A stretch of 8,348 nucleotides of DNA, from positions 1-8,348 of the forward strand of contig JADFLD010000057.1 of the NCBI GenBank assembly GCA_022564535.1, given 5' to 3'. Made by a program: the position numbers and the translations under genes. Under the pieces are notes generated by a model. It ran no database searches. It was not told the origin of the DNA and worked only from the letters and a program-made list of their open reading frames with translations. How positions within the stretch are numbered: the stretch's first letter is position 1; each line of letters starts with the position of its first letter. This DNA comes from Gemmatimonadota bacterium (GTDB taxonomy: Bacteria; Gemmatimonadota; Gemmatimonadetes; Longimicrobiales; UBA6960). Shown here one piece after another: positions 1 to 6,791 of the stretch.

Positions 1-996
1 GAGGCGATCGAATCTGCGGATCGTCAGGGCCTCAGCACGTTGAGGCTGGACGCCCTCCTGGAAGGCTCGAAGCCGAAGAATTGGGAGCGGGTTCTCGACT
101 CGTTCAAGGCCGACATCCAGCGCCTGCACGAAATCGACAACGAGCTCCAACGTCTCGGTAATCCTTGGCCTGAGGCGGCGCAGGGTGTTCTCGAAGATCC
201 GGACCGTTTGGAGGAGGCCGAGGCGCTCCTGACTTCGGTCCGCGAGCGGCAGAGACCGTTTTACCAACTGGGCGACGGTCCTCAACTGCACGACCTGGTC
301 GGGTTCGAGGTCATCGCGGTGAAGGCCGCGGCCCAACTCATCGGCAGCGAGAAGCCCGAGTATAACCCGCTCTTCATGTGGTCCTCCGACGAGGCTGTGG
401 CCAAGACGATCCTCGGCGCGGTCGGCCGGACGTATCAGGAGTCCTATCCCGAGCTCCGCACGGCTGTTGGTTCGGTATCGATTTTCGCTTCCGACTTCAT
501 CCGGGCGCTCAGTGGAGGGGTCGCGGGTGCCTGGCGAGAACGATGGTGGACCGTCGACCTTCTGCTGATCCACGGAATTCAGGAGCTCGTTGAGACCGAG
601 CGCGCCCAGGATGAGTTCTTTCATCTCTTTGAGGCTCTTCGCCGCCGTGGTGCGCGTATGATGTTCGTCGCGGACTGTCCGCCGTCTGCCATCCAGGACA
701 TCGACGAGCGTCTTCGGTCCCGCTTCGAGGGTGGCCTCGTTCTCGAGCTGTCGAGCGGGGACGTCGGCGCATTCGAACTGTTTGAGCCGGACGACGGGGT
801 TGCGTCCGACGATAGAATTTTCGTGCCGGCACTCGAAGAGTCGGACGGGGGCGCAGGCGACTCTGCCACCGACACGCAGCCCCTACTCGTGGCCGTCGAT
901 CCTGGCAAGAAGGGCGGCGTATGGTTCCCCGGACCTGAGAATGTGGTCATCCACTGGCCTCGATTGGATGAACTCCTCATCGAGGAGCTCGACTAG
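1..996 (+). CDS. DnaA/Hda-like AAA+ family protein with degenerate ATP site, 5' end outside window
   Basis: The frame is open from base 1 with no clear start, so 331 C-terminal residues of a longer protein are visible; a TTG at 40 is possible but unconvincing. Residues 1-90 are charged and helical. Residues about 95-250 resemble the DnaA ATPase core: NPLFMWSS (122-129) sits where DnaA has NPLFIYG, DLLLIHGIQ (186-194) matches DvLLIDDIQ, then come DEFFHLFEAL (204-213) and ERLRSRFEGGL (236-246), the arginine-finger region. The Walker A glycines are absent (only AKT remains at 134-136) and the Walker B acidic pair reads HG, so ATP hydrolysis is unlikely. No C-terminal DnaA-box-binding helix-turn-helix is present; the end is an acidic linker plus a short conserved-looking tail. 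It is therefore not the replication initiator. A scaffold or regulatory role is inferred. The stop TAG overlaps the next gene's GTG, implying coupling. Confidence 0.75.
   Translation, partial: EAIESADRQGLSTLRLDALLEGSKPKNWERVLDSFKADIQRLHEIDNELQRLGNPWPEAAQGVLEDPDRLEEAEALLTSVRERQRPFYQLGDGPQLHDLVGFEVIAVKAAAQLIGSEKPEYNPLFMWSSDEAVAKTILGAVGRTYQESYPELRTAVGSVSIFASDFIRALSGGVAGAWRERWWTVDLLLIHGIQELVETERAQDEFFHLFEALRRRGARMMFVADCPPSAIQDIDERLRSRFEGGLVLELSSGDVGAFELFEPDDGVASDDRIFVPALEESDGGAGDSATDTQPLLVAVDPGKKGGVWFPGPENVVIHWPRLDELLIEELD
982..987 (+). promoter_or_regulatory. Shine-Dalgarno GAGGAG for the PATAN-TPR gene
   Basis: GAGGAG lies 8 bases before the GTG at 996, inside the last codons of the DnaA-like gene. 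It supports the GTG start that overlaps the upstream TAG by one base (TAGTG). Confidence 0.6.
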
Positions 997-2615
997 TGGC
1001 GATCGAAGGCGCGCTGCAAGACGTCAGCCTGGCCGACATCTGCCAACTTCTCGCCATGGGCCAGAAGACCGGCTGCCTGAGCATCACCGACCGGTCGAAC
1101 TTCGGGTACGTGTACTTCAAGAAGGGACGGGTGATCTACGCTTCGGTGTTGAACCGACGCGACCGTCTCGGCGAATTGCTCGTCCGCAACCACGTCATCA
1201 CCCGGAAGGACCTTTCCCGAGCGACCAAGCAGCAGGCCGAGCAAAAGGGCAAGCGGCTCGGGGAGATCCTCGTGGAGATAGAGGCGCTGAGCGAGCAAGA
1301 CCTCCACAAGTACATCCGGACGCAGATCGAGGAGGCGGTCTACCATCTCTTCGCGTGGACGCAGGGCTCGTTCCACTTCGATACGGACCAGTCGCCCGAC
1401 GAGGAAGACCTCTTCCTCGTAAGCATTTCGGCAGAAGCCCTGCTGATGGAAGGCGCACGCCGCGTCGACGAGTGGAGCCAGGTCGAAAAGAAGATCCCCT
1501 CCTTCGACATAGTCTTCCAGCTCGACAAACATCCGGACGACTCGGAGGAGGACGTCGATCTCACCAGGCATCAGAAGAAGGTGATTCCGTTCATCGACGG
1601 CGTACGCACGGTCGGTGAAATCATGGTCGAGGCGGGCCTCGTCGAGTTCGACACGGGAAAGGCTTTGTACGGCCTGATCCAAGCCGGGTTCGTGTCACGC
1701 GCCGGAGAGCGTAGCACCGAGGAGGAGACCGGAGGCGACGAGGCGCTTCAGCAGCACCTCAACGTGGGGATCGCCTTCTACCGGTCGGGGATGATGGAGG
1801 ACGCGGGGCGGGAGTTCGAGTTGGCGCTCGGAATGGAGCCCAAACAGGCTCGGGCCAACTTCATGATGGGGCTGATCGCTTTTCGGCGGGGTCGCCTCGA
1901 GGAGGCGCTCGGTCACTTCGGGTCCATGCCGCCTGGGGCCGGGAACAACTACGCCGTGCAACGCAACACGGCGCTGACACTCGAATGGCTCGGCCGCTTT
2001 GACGAGGCGCTCGGCGTTCTGGACGAGGCGTTGATCTCGAAACCGACCGATCCCGACGTGCATCTGGCGCGTGCGATCATCCACATGAAGCGTCGTGATA
2101 CGACGAACGCACTCGAGGCATTGCGTCAGTACCGGACCTCGCCCGGGTTGAAGACGCCAGTTCCAGCGTATTACGCGTACACGGTACTCGCGTCCGCAGT
2201 CGGCGGAGATCTCGACTACGCCGTGTCCGTCGGCCGTGAGGGCCTCGGTCACTACGCCGACTCCGGCCCGATTCTGGTGAACACCGGTGCCGTCCTCGAG
2301 CGGCGAGGCGAGGTCGATGCGGCCGCGGCGCTCTACAAGCGCGCGACGCAGTCCGATCCGCCGGCGCCGCAGGCGCACAAGAATCTGGGCGATCAGGCGT
2401 ATGCCCACGGCGATCACGAGGGCGCGCGCGCTCAGTACGAGAAGGCGGTGAAACTCCAGCCGCGCCTGGGGGACGACGTGTATCTGCGGCTCGGGACCAT
2501 GGCCTACAAGAGTAACGACCGTGACGTCGCGCTCCTCTTGTGGCGGCGCGCGCTCGACCTGAACCCTTTGAACGAAGCCGTCCAGGCGAACCTGGAGATG
2601 CTCGCCAGCGAGTAG
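996..2615 (+). CDS. PATAN (DUF4388) domain protein with C-terminal TPR repeats
   Basis: A 539-residue cytoplasmic protein with no signal peptide. Residues 1-50 are a typical PATAN/DUF4388 start: GALQDVSLADICQLLAMGQKTGCLSI, split across residues 5-30, then GYVYFKKGRVIYAS (37-50). The domain resumes around IEEAVYHLFAWTQGSFHF (111-128). Between them, residues 57-104 contain two related units, RLGELLVRNHVITRKDL and RLGEILVEIEALSEQDL, like the MshEN/GspE N-terminal motif. Residues 165-235 form a small helical or winged-helix-like module. Residues about 248-535 hold roughly seven TPR-like repeats, clearest at 285-310, 325-350, 460-488 and 496-524. In known families PATAN domains occur in signalling proteins (PatA-type regulators, MglA/roadblock systems) and TPRs bind partners. 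A scaffold role with the coupled DnaA-like protein is inferred; no catalytic motif is visible. Confidence 0.85.
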   Translation: MAIEGALQDVSLADICQLLAMGQKTGCLSITDRSNFGYVYFKKGRVIYASVLNRRDRLGELLVRNHVITRKDLSRATKQQAEQKGKRLGEILVEIEALSEQDLHKYIRTQIEEAVYHLFAWTQGSFHFDTDQSPDEEDLFLVSISAEALLMEGARRVDEWSQVEKKIPSFDIVFQLDKHPDDSEEDVDLTRHQKKVIPFIDGVRTVGEIMVEAGLVEFDTGKALYGLIQAGFVSRAGERSTEEETGGDEALQQHLNVGIAFYRSGMMEDAGREFELALGMEPKQARANFMMGLIAFRRGRLEEALGHFGSMPPGAGNNYAVQRNTALTLEWLGRFDEALGVLDEALISKPTDPDVHLARAIIHMKRRDTTNALEALRQYRTSPGLKTPVPAYYAYTVLASAVGGDLDYAVSVGREGLGHYADSGPILVNTGAVLERRGEVDAAAALYKRATQSDPPAPQAHKNLGDQAYAHGDHEGARAQYEKAVKLQPRLGDDVYLRLGTMAYKSNDRDVALLLWRRALDLNPLNEAVQANLEMLASE

Positions 2616-2621
2616 TCCGCC

Positions 2622-3620
2622 GTGAGGATTCTCCTATCCCTCGAGGTCATGCTGGGGCTCGCTGTGTTTATCGCATGCCCGCTGCGGGCCCAAGCGCCCG
2701 ACTTCCTCGACGGTCAGGCGTATGCGACGCTCCGCGGATCTCGTGCGCGGGTTCACTTCACTTCGGCGGACGCACGGGTGGCCGAGCGCGTGCTGGAGCT
2801 CCTGGATGCCCAGCCCCCGCTTCCGGGTCTGCCGGAAGGCTTGCCTATTGGCGTGGAGGTGTTCCTCGCACACTCCTCCGTTGCGTTCGACGAGCTGACC
2901 GGGGGCGTTGTGCCCGAGTGGAGGGCGGGGGTTGCGATTCCGACTGAAAACATGCTCGTCATGCCGACGGGAGAGGGCGTTCGCGTCGTCGACGGCGAGG
3001 GACTACGCACCTTGCGCCACGAATGGGCGCACCTCGGACTTCACGCCTACCTGGGCGATCTTCGTGCTCCACGTTGGTTCGACGAAGGGTACGCGCAATG
3101 GGCTTCTGGCGGATTCGACGTGGCCGGGGCGTGGCGTCTGCGGGTGCTGCTCGCGCTGGGGCGCGCGCCCCCGATGGATTCGCTGGCGCTCCGCTGGCCG
3201 ACCGATAGAGAGCAGGCGAGGACCGCGTATCTGTTGGCGGCCAGCGCCGTCACATACCTGCTCGAGGAGGGAGGGGAACGAGGGCTCGCGATCTTTCTCG
3301 AGCGCTGGCGCGCACAGCGCTCCTTCGACGCTGCGTTCCGCGAGACCTTCGGCGTCACGCGCGGACAGTTCGAAGAGGACTGGAAACGACACGTGCGCGA
3401 TCGCTACGGATGGCTCTTCGTGCTGAGTCATTCTGGACTCTTCTGGATGCTGCTGGCACTGGTCTTGCTTCTCATGGTCAGAGGTCGCCAGGTCCACAAT
3501 CGCGAGAAGCTTGCGCGTCTACGGGCAAGCGAGATTCCGGACGATCCCGCCTACTGGCGTGTGGCGACCGGAGCGGAAGGACCCGTCGAGCCGCCCACGG
3601 GGGTAGGAGAACCACCATGA
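2622..3620 (+). CDS. Secreted, membrane-anchored gluzincin-type metallopeptidase (peptidase MA-like)
   Basis: 332 residues from a GTG start 6 bases after the previous stop. Starting at the internal ATG (residue 10) would shorten the signal peptide, so GTG is preferred although no Shine-Dalgarno is obvious. Residues 1-25 are a signal peptide ending LRAQA. The zinc site HEWAH (133-137) is followed by RWFDEGYAQW (151-160), where E155 fits the third zinc ligand of gluzincins; this spacing matches the peptidase MA-like family. A single hydrophobic helix at about 264-286 is followed by a basic tail of about 46 residues, so the catalytic domain should face the periplasm with the tail in the cytoplasm. 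The substrate is unknown. The last four bases overlap the response regulator start (ATGA). A role in envelope processing or signalling is only inferred. Confidence 0.8.
   Translation: MRILLSLEVMLGLAVFIACPLRAQAPDFLDGQAYATLRGSRARVHFTSADARVAERVLELLDAQPPLPGLPEGLPIGVEVFLAHSSVAFDELTGGVVPEWRAGVAIPTENMLVMPTGEGVRVVDGEGLRTLRHEWAHLGLHAYLGDLRAPRWFDEGYAQWASGGFDVAGAWRLRVLLALGRAPPMDSLALRWPTDREQARTAYLLAASAVTYLLEEGGERGLAIFLERWRAQRSFDAAFRETFGVTRGQFEEDWKRHVRDRYGWLFVLSHSGLFWMLLALVLLLMVRGRQVHNREKLARLRASEIPDDPAYWRVATGAEGPVEPPTGVGEPP
3605..3610 (+). promoter_or_regulatory. Shine-Dalgarno AGGAGA fixing the response regulator start
   Basis: AGGAGA is followed by six bases (ACCACC) and then ATG at 3617. It lies in the last codons of the peptidase gene. 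It makes 3617 the start, rather than the in-frame ATG at 3410, which would add 69 low-complexity residues read from another gene's frame. Confidence 0.75.
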
Positions 3621-4939
3621 CGGATCAATCGAAGCCACGCATTCTGGTCGTCGACGACGACACCGACGGTCTCGAAGTCCTCGAGACACGCCTGACGCAT
3701 GCGGGGTACGAAGTGGAGACCGCCGATAGCGCGGAGAAGGCGCTGTCGCGGGTCAAGGCGTTCGACCCGGGCCTGATCGTGACGGATGTCCGTATGTCCG
3801 GGATGGACGGTCTGGAGCTGCTCCAGAAGGTCCGTGCGACGATGGAGGGTGTCGAAGTCGTCGTCATGACCGCCCACGACGACATGCAGACGGCGGTCAC
3901 CGCGATGAAGTGGGGTGCGTTCGACTTCCTGGTGAAGCCGGTCGACCCCAAGGCGATCCAGGCGCTCGCAGATCGATGCTTCCGAGAGCGGGAGCTAGGG
4001 GAGGCGTCGGATACGCCGGAGGCTGTCGCCGCGCTGCCTCGGAGCCGTCTGGTCGGGCGCGACCCACGGATGATCGATATCTACAAGACCATCGGCGTGC
4101 TGGCTGCGAACCGGGCGACCGTGCTCATTCGTGGTGAGACAGGCACCGGTAAGGAGGTCATCGCACGCGGAATCCACGAGAACTCCATCCACTCGACCGA
4201 ACCTTTCATCGCCGTGAACTGTACCGCGCTGACGGACACGCTACTCGAGTCCGAGCTGTTCGGGCATGTGAAGGGGGCGTTCACCGGTGCAATAAATTCG
4301 CGCAAAGGGTACTTCGAGCTGGCGGGCGAGGGGACGATCTTTCTCGATGAGATCGGGGACACGAGTCCGAACTTCCAAACGAAGTTGCTCCGCGTGCTGC
4401 AGGAGCGACGCTTCTACCCGGTGGGCGGAGAGCAGCCGCGCACGACGGAAGCTCGGGTCATCGCGGCCACGCATCAGCCCATTGAGGAACTCATCGAGAG
4501 GGGTCGTTTTCGCGAGGATCTGTACTTTCGTCTCAAGGTGGTCCAGATCGAGGTCCCGCCTCTTCGAGAGCGCCCCGGTGACATCGAGCTCGTCGCGGTC
4601 GCGCTTCTCGGCCGAATCCGGGAGGAGACCCAACGCGACGTGCGTCGCATCTCCGATGACGCTGTCGCCTGCCTCCGGGCCTACAGTTGGCCGGGCAATG
4701 TTCGCGAGCTCGAGAACGCGCTCATGCGCGCGGCGATCGTCGCTCGGGGTACGGTGATCGGAGCGGACCACCTCATGCTGGAAGGCACGGTGGCGCGTGC
4801 GGCCACGGATCTGGCGCTCTCTTCGGTGATCGCTCGACACGTTGCCCTCGTGCTCGATCGCTGCGGTGGCGACGAAGCGGCGGCCGCAAAGCTGCTGGGC
4901 ATCACCAAGAAGGAGTTGAAAGACTACCGGACCGATTGA
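3617..4939 (+). CDS. NtrC-family sigma54-dependent response regulator
   Basis: 440 residues in the full NtrC architecture. The receiver domain (1-120) has the acidic pocket D13-D15, phosphoacceptor D57 (IVTDVRMSGMDG), T85 and K107, so it should accept phosphate. The AAA+ domain (about 145-385) has Walker A GETGTGKE (173-180), an intact sigma54 contact loop GAFTGA (220-225), Walker B TIFLDEIGD (240-248), RFREDLYFRL (297-306) with the likely arginine fingers, and sensor II WPGNVREL (358-365). The Fis-type helix-turn-helix (about 400-440) reads AAAAKLLGITKKELKDY and ends abruptly just after the recognition helix. It should activate RNA polymerase-sigma54 at enhancer-dependent promoters when phosphorylated. 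It overlaps the peptidase gene by four bases. No histidine kinase lies nearby, so its partner and targets are unknown. Confidence 0.95.
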   Translation: MTDQSKPRILVVDDDTDGLEVLETRLTHAGYEVETADSAEKALSRVKAFDPGLIVTDVRMSGMDGLELLQKVRATMEGVEVVVMTAHDDMQTAVTAMKWGAFDFLVKPVDPKAIQALADRCFRERELGEASDTPEAVAALPRSRLVGRDPRMIDIYKTIGVLAANRATVLIRGETGTGKEVIARGIHENSIHSTEPFIAVNCTALTDTLLESELFGHVKGAFTGAINSRKGYFELAGEGTIFLDEIGDTSPNFQTKLLRVLQERRFYPVGGEQPRTTEARVIAATHQPIEELIERGRFREDLYFRLKVVQIEVPPLRERPGDIELVAVALLGRIREETQRDVRRISDDAVACLRAYSWPGNVRELENALMRAAIVARGTVIGADHLMLEGTVARAATDLALSSVIARHVALVLDRCGGDEAAAAKLLGITKKELKDYRTD

Positions 4940-4947
4940 CCGGTCCG
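4928..4947 (+). other. Inverted repeat (stem-loop) across the response regulator stop codon
   Basis: CGGACCG (4928-4934) and CGGTCCG (4941-4947) are perfect complements around the 6-base loop ATTGAC, which holds the TGA stop. There is no T-run after it, so it is a poor intrinsic terminator. It overlaps the -35 element of the promoter proposed here and could be an operator for it. Confidence 0.45.
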
Positions 4948-4964
4948 CCGACCCTGTCTAGCAT
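4936..4964 (+). promoter_or_regulatory. Candidate sigma70-type promoter for the small membrane protein and RidA genes
   Basis: TTGACC (4936-4941) matches the -35 consensus at 5 of 6 bases, and TAGCAT (4959-4964) matches the -10 at 4 of 6, with a 17-base spacer. The expected start site falls at or next to the ATG at 4971, giving a leaderless or nearly leaderless transcript. That fits the absence of any Shine-Dalgarno before this ATG. Both motifs are short, so chance is possible. Confidence 0.4.
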
Positions 4965-4970
4965 CCTACC

Positions 4971-5165
4971 ATGGCCAAGAGACCCCGCAAGACCCCTGCT
5001 CCAGCCGCGCTCAAGTTCACCAAGGTGAACGCCATGCTGGGGGCTGGTGGTGTCCTGTCGCTCACCTTCGGGTACTGGTTGCTCGCTCAGGGCTCGATTA
5101 CGGCGGCGCCGTTGCTGCTCGTGCTGGGCTATGTCGTCCTGTTGCCCATGGCGATCATTCGCTAG
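4971..5165 (+). CDS. Small two-helix membrane protein (DUF3098-like)
   Basis: 64 residues: a basic N-terminus (AKRPRKTPAPAALKFTK), a first membrane helix at about 22-40, a short loop, and a second helix at about 45-63 with the pattern AAPLLLVLGYVVLLPMAI. This layout and the P-rich second helix recall DUF3098-type inner-membrane proteins, but the assignment is by appearance only. The basic start suggests both ends are cytoplasmic. The ATG at 4971 is the first start after an in-frame TAG at 4959 and has no Shine-Dalgarno. Its stop is immediately followed by the RidA ATG. Function unknown. Confidence 0.65.
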   Translation: MAKRPRKTPAPAALKFTKVNAMLGAGGVLSLTFGYWLLAQGSITAAPLLLVLGYVVLLPMAIIR

Positions 5166-5546
5166 ATGCGTCGCAAGCCACTCTCCAGTTCCACAGCCGC
5201 GGCGATCGGACCGTACTCCCACGCGATCGACGACGGCACCCACGTGTTCTGTTCAGGACAGACGCCGATCGATCCGGCCACGGGACAGCTTCACGCTGGC
5301 GGGGTTGGCGACCAGACGCTGCAGTGCTTCGAAAATCTCTTTGCGGTCCTGGCCGATGGTGGACTGACGTCCGCCGACGTCGTGAAGGTCAATGTGTACC
5401 TGACCGACATGAACGATTTCGCGGAAATGAACGACGCCTACGCCACGCGCTTCGATCATCCTCCGCCCGCACGGACCACCGTCGGGGTCGCCGCGCTCCC
5501 GATGGGCGCGCGCGTCGAGATCGAGCTCGTGGCGAAGAGGTCCTAG
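5166..5546 (+). CDS. ridA: RidA-family enamine/imine deaminase (YjgF/YER057c/UK114)
   Basis: 126 residues, the normal family length. The N-terminal GPYSHA (15-20), FCSGQTPIDPATG (28-40), the helix with VLADGGLTSADVVKVNVYLTDM, and the C-terminal signature PPPARTTVGVAALPMGARVEIELVA (split over 99-123) are all present. R103 corresponds to the arginine that binds the substrate carboxylate in active RidA proteins, and E118/E120 to the conserved glutamate. Family members form cytoplasmic trimers that hydrolyse reactive 2-aminoacrylate and related enamines from PLP enzymes, releasing ammonia and a keto acid. The residue after PAR-T is Thr where E. coli RidA has Cys. The ATG directly follows the stop of the small membrane protein (TAGATG), with no Shine-Dalgarno, so coupled translation is likely. 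A neighbouring Rid subgroup is possible. Confidence 0.93.
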   Translation: MRRKPLSSSTAAAIGPYSHAIDDGTHVFCSGQTPIDPATGQLHAGGVGDQTLQCFENLFAVLADGGLTSADVVKVNVYLTDMNDFAEMNDAYATRFDHPPPARTTVGVAALPMGARVEIELVAKRS

Positions 5547-5568
5547 AGAATCGCGGGCGCTGCTAGCG

Positions 5569-6102
5569 TTACGTCATGCATTCGTAGACGAATGCCGGCG
5601 GGATGTTGCGGAGCGTGAATCCCAGTCGAACGTCGCTGTAGCGTTCGGTCAGCTTGCGCAGATACGTCAGGCTGTACTGATACTGCAGGAACTTGCCTCC
5701 GGGACGCAGGCTGGCGTGCGCGACTGCCAGGATTTCGTCCGCGAGGCGGTCGTCCAGAATGCTCAAAGGCACGCTCGACACGATGTAGTCGACTTCGGCG
5801 GTGCCGGCATCGTTCAGGACGCTCTTCAAGTCGGTCGCGCAAGCATGGTGCACGGTGAGGCGATCGTCCTCGATTCCGGAACAGGCCTCAACGAACTCTT
5901 TTTCGACCTCGACGCAGGTCAGGCGGCAGTCTGATGACATTCGCTTGAGGAGCGCGCGGGTGATGCAACCGTTCCCTATCCCGAGCTCGACGATCGAGGA
6001 TGCGGTGGAAAAGTCGATCGGCCGAAGGAGCCGGTCGATGAGAAACTTGGAGCTCGGCATGATCGTGCCCGAGGTACGAATTTTCCGGGCGAGTCTAATC
6101 AC
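5569..6102 (-). CDS. SAM-dependent methyltransferase, PmtA-like (phospholipid N-methyltransferase type)
   Basis: 177 residues, class I Rossmann fold. RTSGTIMPSSKFL (9-21) resembles the vGaiaPSS stretch before motif I in bacterial phospholipid N-methyltransferases. Motif I is VELGIGNG (38-45), the acidic end of strand 2 is E65 (CVEVE), the strand-4 region is VDYIVSSVPLSIL (104-116), where PmtA has SGLPLLNF, and then come LRPGGKFLQYQYS (132-144) and NIPPAFVYEC. KsgA/Erm rRNA methylases share the fold but carry NxPY at strand 4, absent here. PmtA would methylate phosphatidylethanolamine at the inner membrane; other substrates are possible. The start is uncertain: GTG at 6102 follows an in-frame TAA at 6108-6106 and has no Shine-Dalgarno, while the next ATG (6060) would remove conserved residues. 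Its 3' end lies 22 bases from the convergent RidA gene. Confidence 0.75.
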   Translation of the reverse strand: MIRLARKIRTSGTIMPSSKFLIDRLLRPIDFSTASSIVELGIGNGCITRALLKRMSSDCRLTCVEVEKEFVEACSGIEDDRLTVHHACATDLKSVLNDAGTAEVDYIVSSVPLSILDDRLADEILAVAHASLRPGGKFLQYQYSLTYLRKLTERYSDVRLGFTLRNIPPAFVYECMT

Positions 6103-6235
6103 GGATTATCACGGTGGAGAGCGCATGCCTCGGTGGGGGGGCTCGAACCCAGACATTTTCTTCTGGTACCGCCGTGGGGAAGATGGCTACATCCGGGGGC
6201 GTGCGAAATAGGTCGGGTTCGCGTTCAGGATTGAA

Positions 6236-6253
6236 GAAACCGTCTCACGTTTC
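6236..6253 (-). terminator. Possible weak terminator hairpin after the beta-barrel gene
   Basis: GAAAC (6236-6240) and GTTTC (6249-6253) form a 5-bp stem with an 8-base loop, 4 bases past the stop of the minus-strand barrel gene. Read on the minus strand, it is followed by TTCAATCC, which is not a real T-run. Low confidence. Confidence 0.2.
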
Positions 6254-6257
6254 GGCG

Positions 6258-6791
6258 TCAGCCGCCGATCGCCCATCGTCCACCACCGGTGAACAACCAA
6301 GGGCCACGCCCGCCCCTGAACTCGAGGAAGGAAAGGCCGGGTAGTTCCTTGAACAGAAGTCCGCCCAGCAGATTAGCGTCGGTCCCCCCTCTCGCTCGGC
6401 TCGCCCGGAGTCCATCTACGACGACGCTGAGTCGTGTCTGAGCGTACCGGATCCCCACTCCGACGTACGGAGCCACGGCGCGGCTACGGTCGAAGACGTA
6501 CAAAAGGTTGCCGCTCACCTGCCACGCGCTCCTGTCCACCGACACGCCGGGATCGGCGACTCCGTCCACGTCGGGGAACGAGACCAGTCCGTGGCCGACG
6601 ACGTCCAAGCCGCCCATCAGCTCTGCGCCGATCCGAGCGCCGAGCGTAATGCCACGAAACTCGGACCAGCCCGCCTCCGGGGTGGCGTACAGCGTTTGCG
6701 TCACTGCCGGCCCGGGGTGTCCGACGAGGAGTACAATCACGACCGTGACGCCTACGCAGACCCGACGGATGGTCCTCATCGCCCGATCCAT
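6258..6791 (-). CDS. Small outer-membrane beta-barrel-like protein
   Basis: 177 residues from the ATG at 6791. A signal peptide is clear: basic MDRAMRTIRR, a hydrophobic core VCVGVTVVIVLLVG, then a cleavage region near AVTQ (29-32). The mature part has alternating, glycine- and aromatic-rich strands such as AGWSEFRGITLGARIG, VSGNLLYVF, VAPYVGVGIRYAQT and WLFTGGGRWAIGG, as in small OmpA/OmpX-type barrel domains. It ends in Gly rather than the usual C-terminal Phe/Trp, so assembly by BAM may be atypical, or the fold may be an exported non-barrel. The start at 6791 is favoured over ATG 6779 because AGGA lies 5 bases upstream and the ATG overlaps the esterase stop (TGATG). Function unknown. Confidence 0.6.
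   Translation of the reverse strand: MDRAMRTIRRVCVGVTVVIVLLVGHPGPAVTQTLYATPEAGWSEFRGITLGARIGAELMGGLDVVGHGLVSFPDVDGVADPGVSVDRSAWQVSGNLLYVFDRSRAVAPYVGVGIRYAQTRLSVVVDGLRASRARGGTDANLLGGLLFKELPGLSFLEFRGGRGPWLFTGGGRWAIGG

Noticed and set aside
993..2417. Long minus-strand open frames opposite the PATAN-TPR gene (993-1682 and 1695-2417)
   Set aside because: They mirror a high-GC coding sequence with clear domains on the plus strand and show no recognisable protein features.
3410..3616. In-frame upstream extension of the response regulator from an ATG at 3410
   Set aside because: It lies within the peptidase coding sequence and reads as a low-complexity Arg/Gly/Ser-rich shadow. The ATG at 3617 has a good Shine-Dalgarno and directly precedes the receiver domain.
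5556..5570. Hairpin between the convergent ridA and methyltransferase genes
   Set aside because: Only CGCT/AGCG with a 3-base loop plus two G-T pairs and no T-run; too weak to call a terminator.
6121..6202. tRNA- or tmRNA-like sequence on the minus strand (GGGTTCGAGCCCC and CCAGA/TCTGG hairpin)
   Set aside because: The T-stem has mismatches at its outer two pairs, no acceptor strands pair and no D arm is found, so it is probably coincidence.
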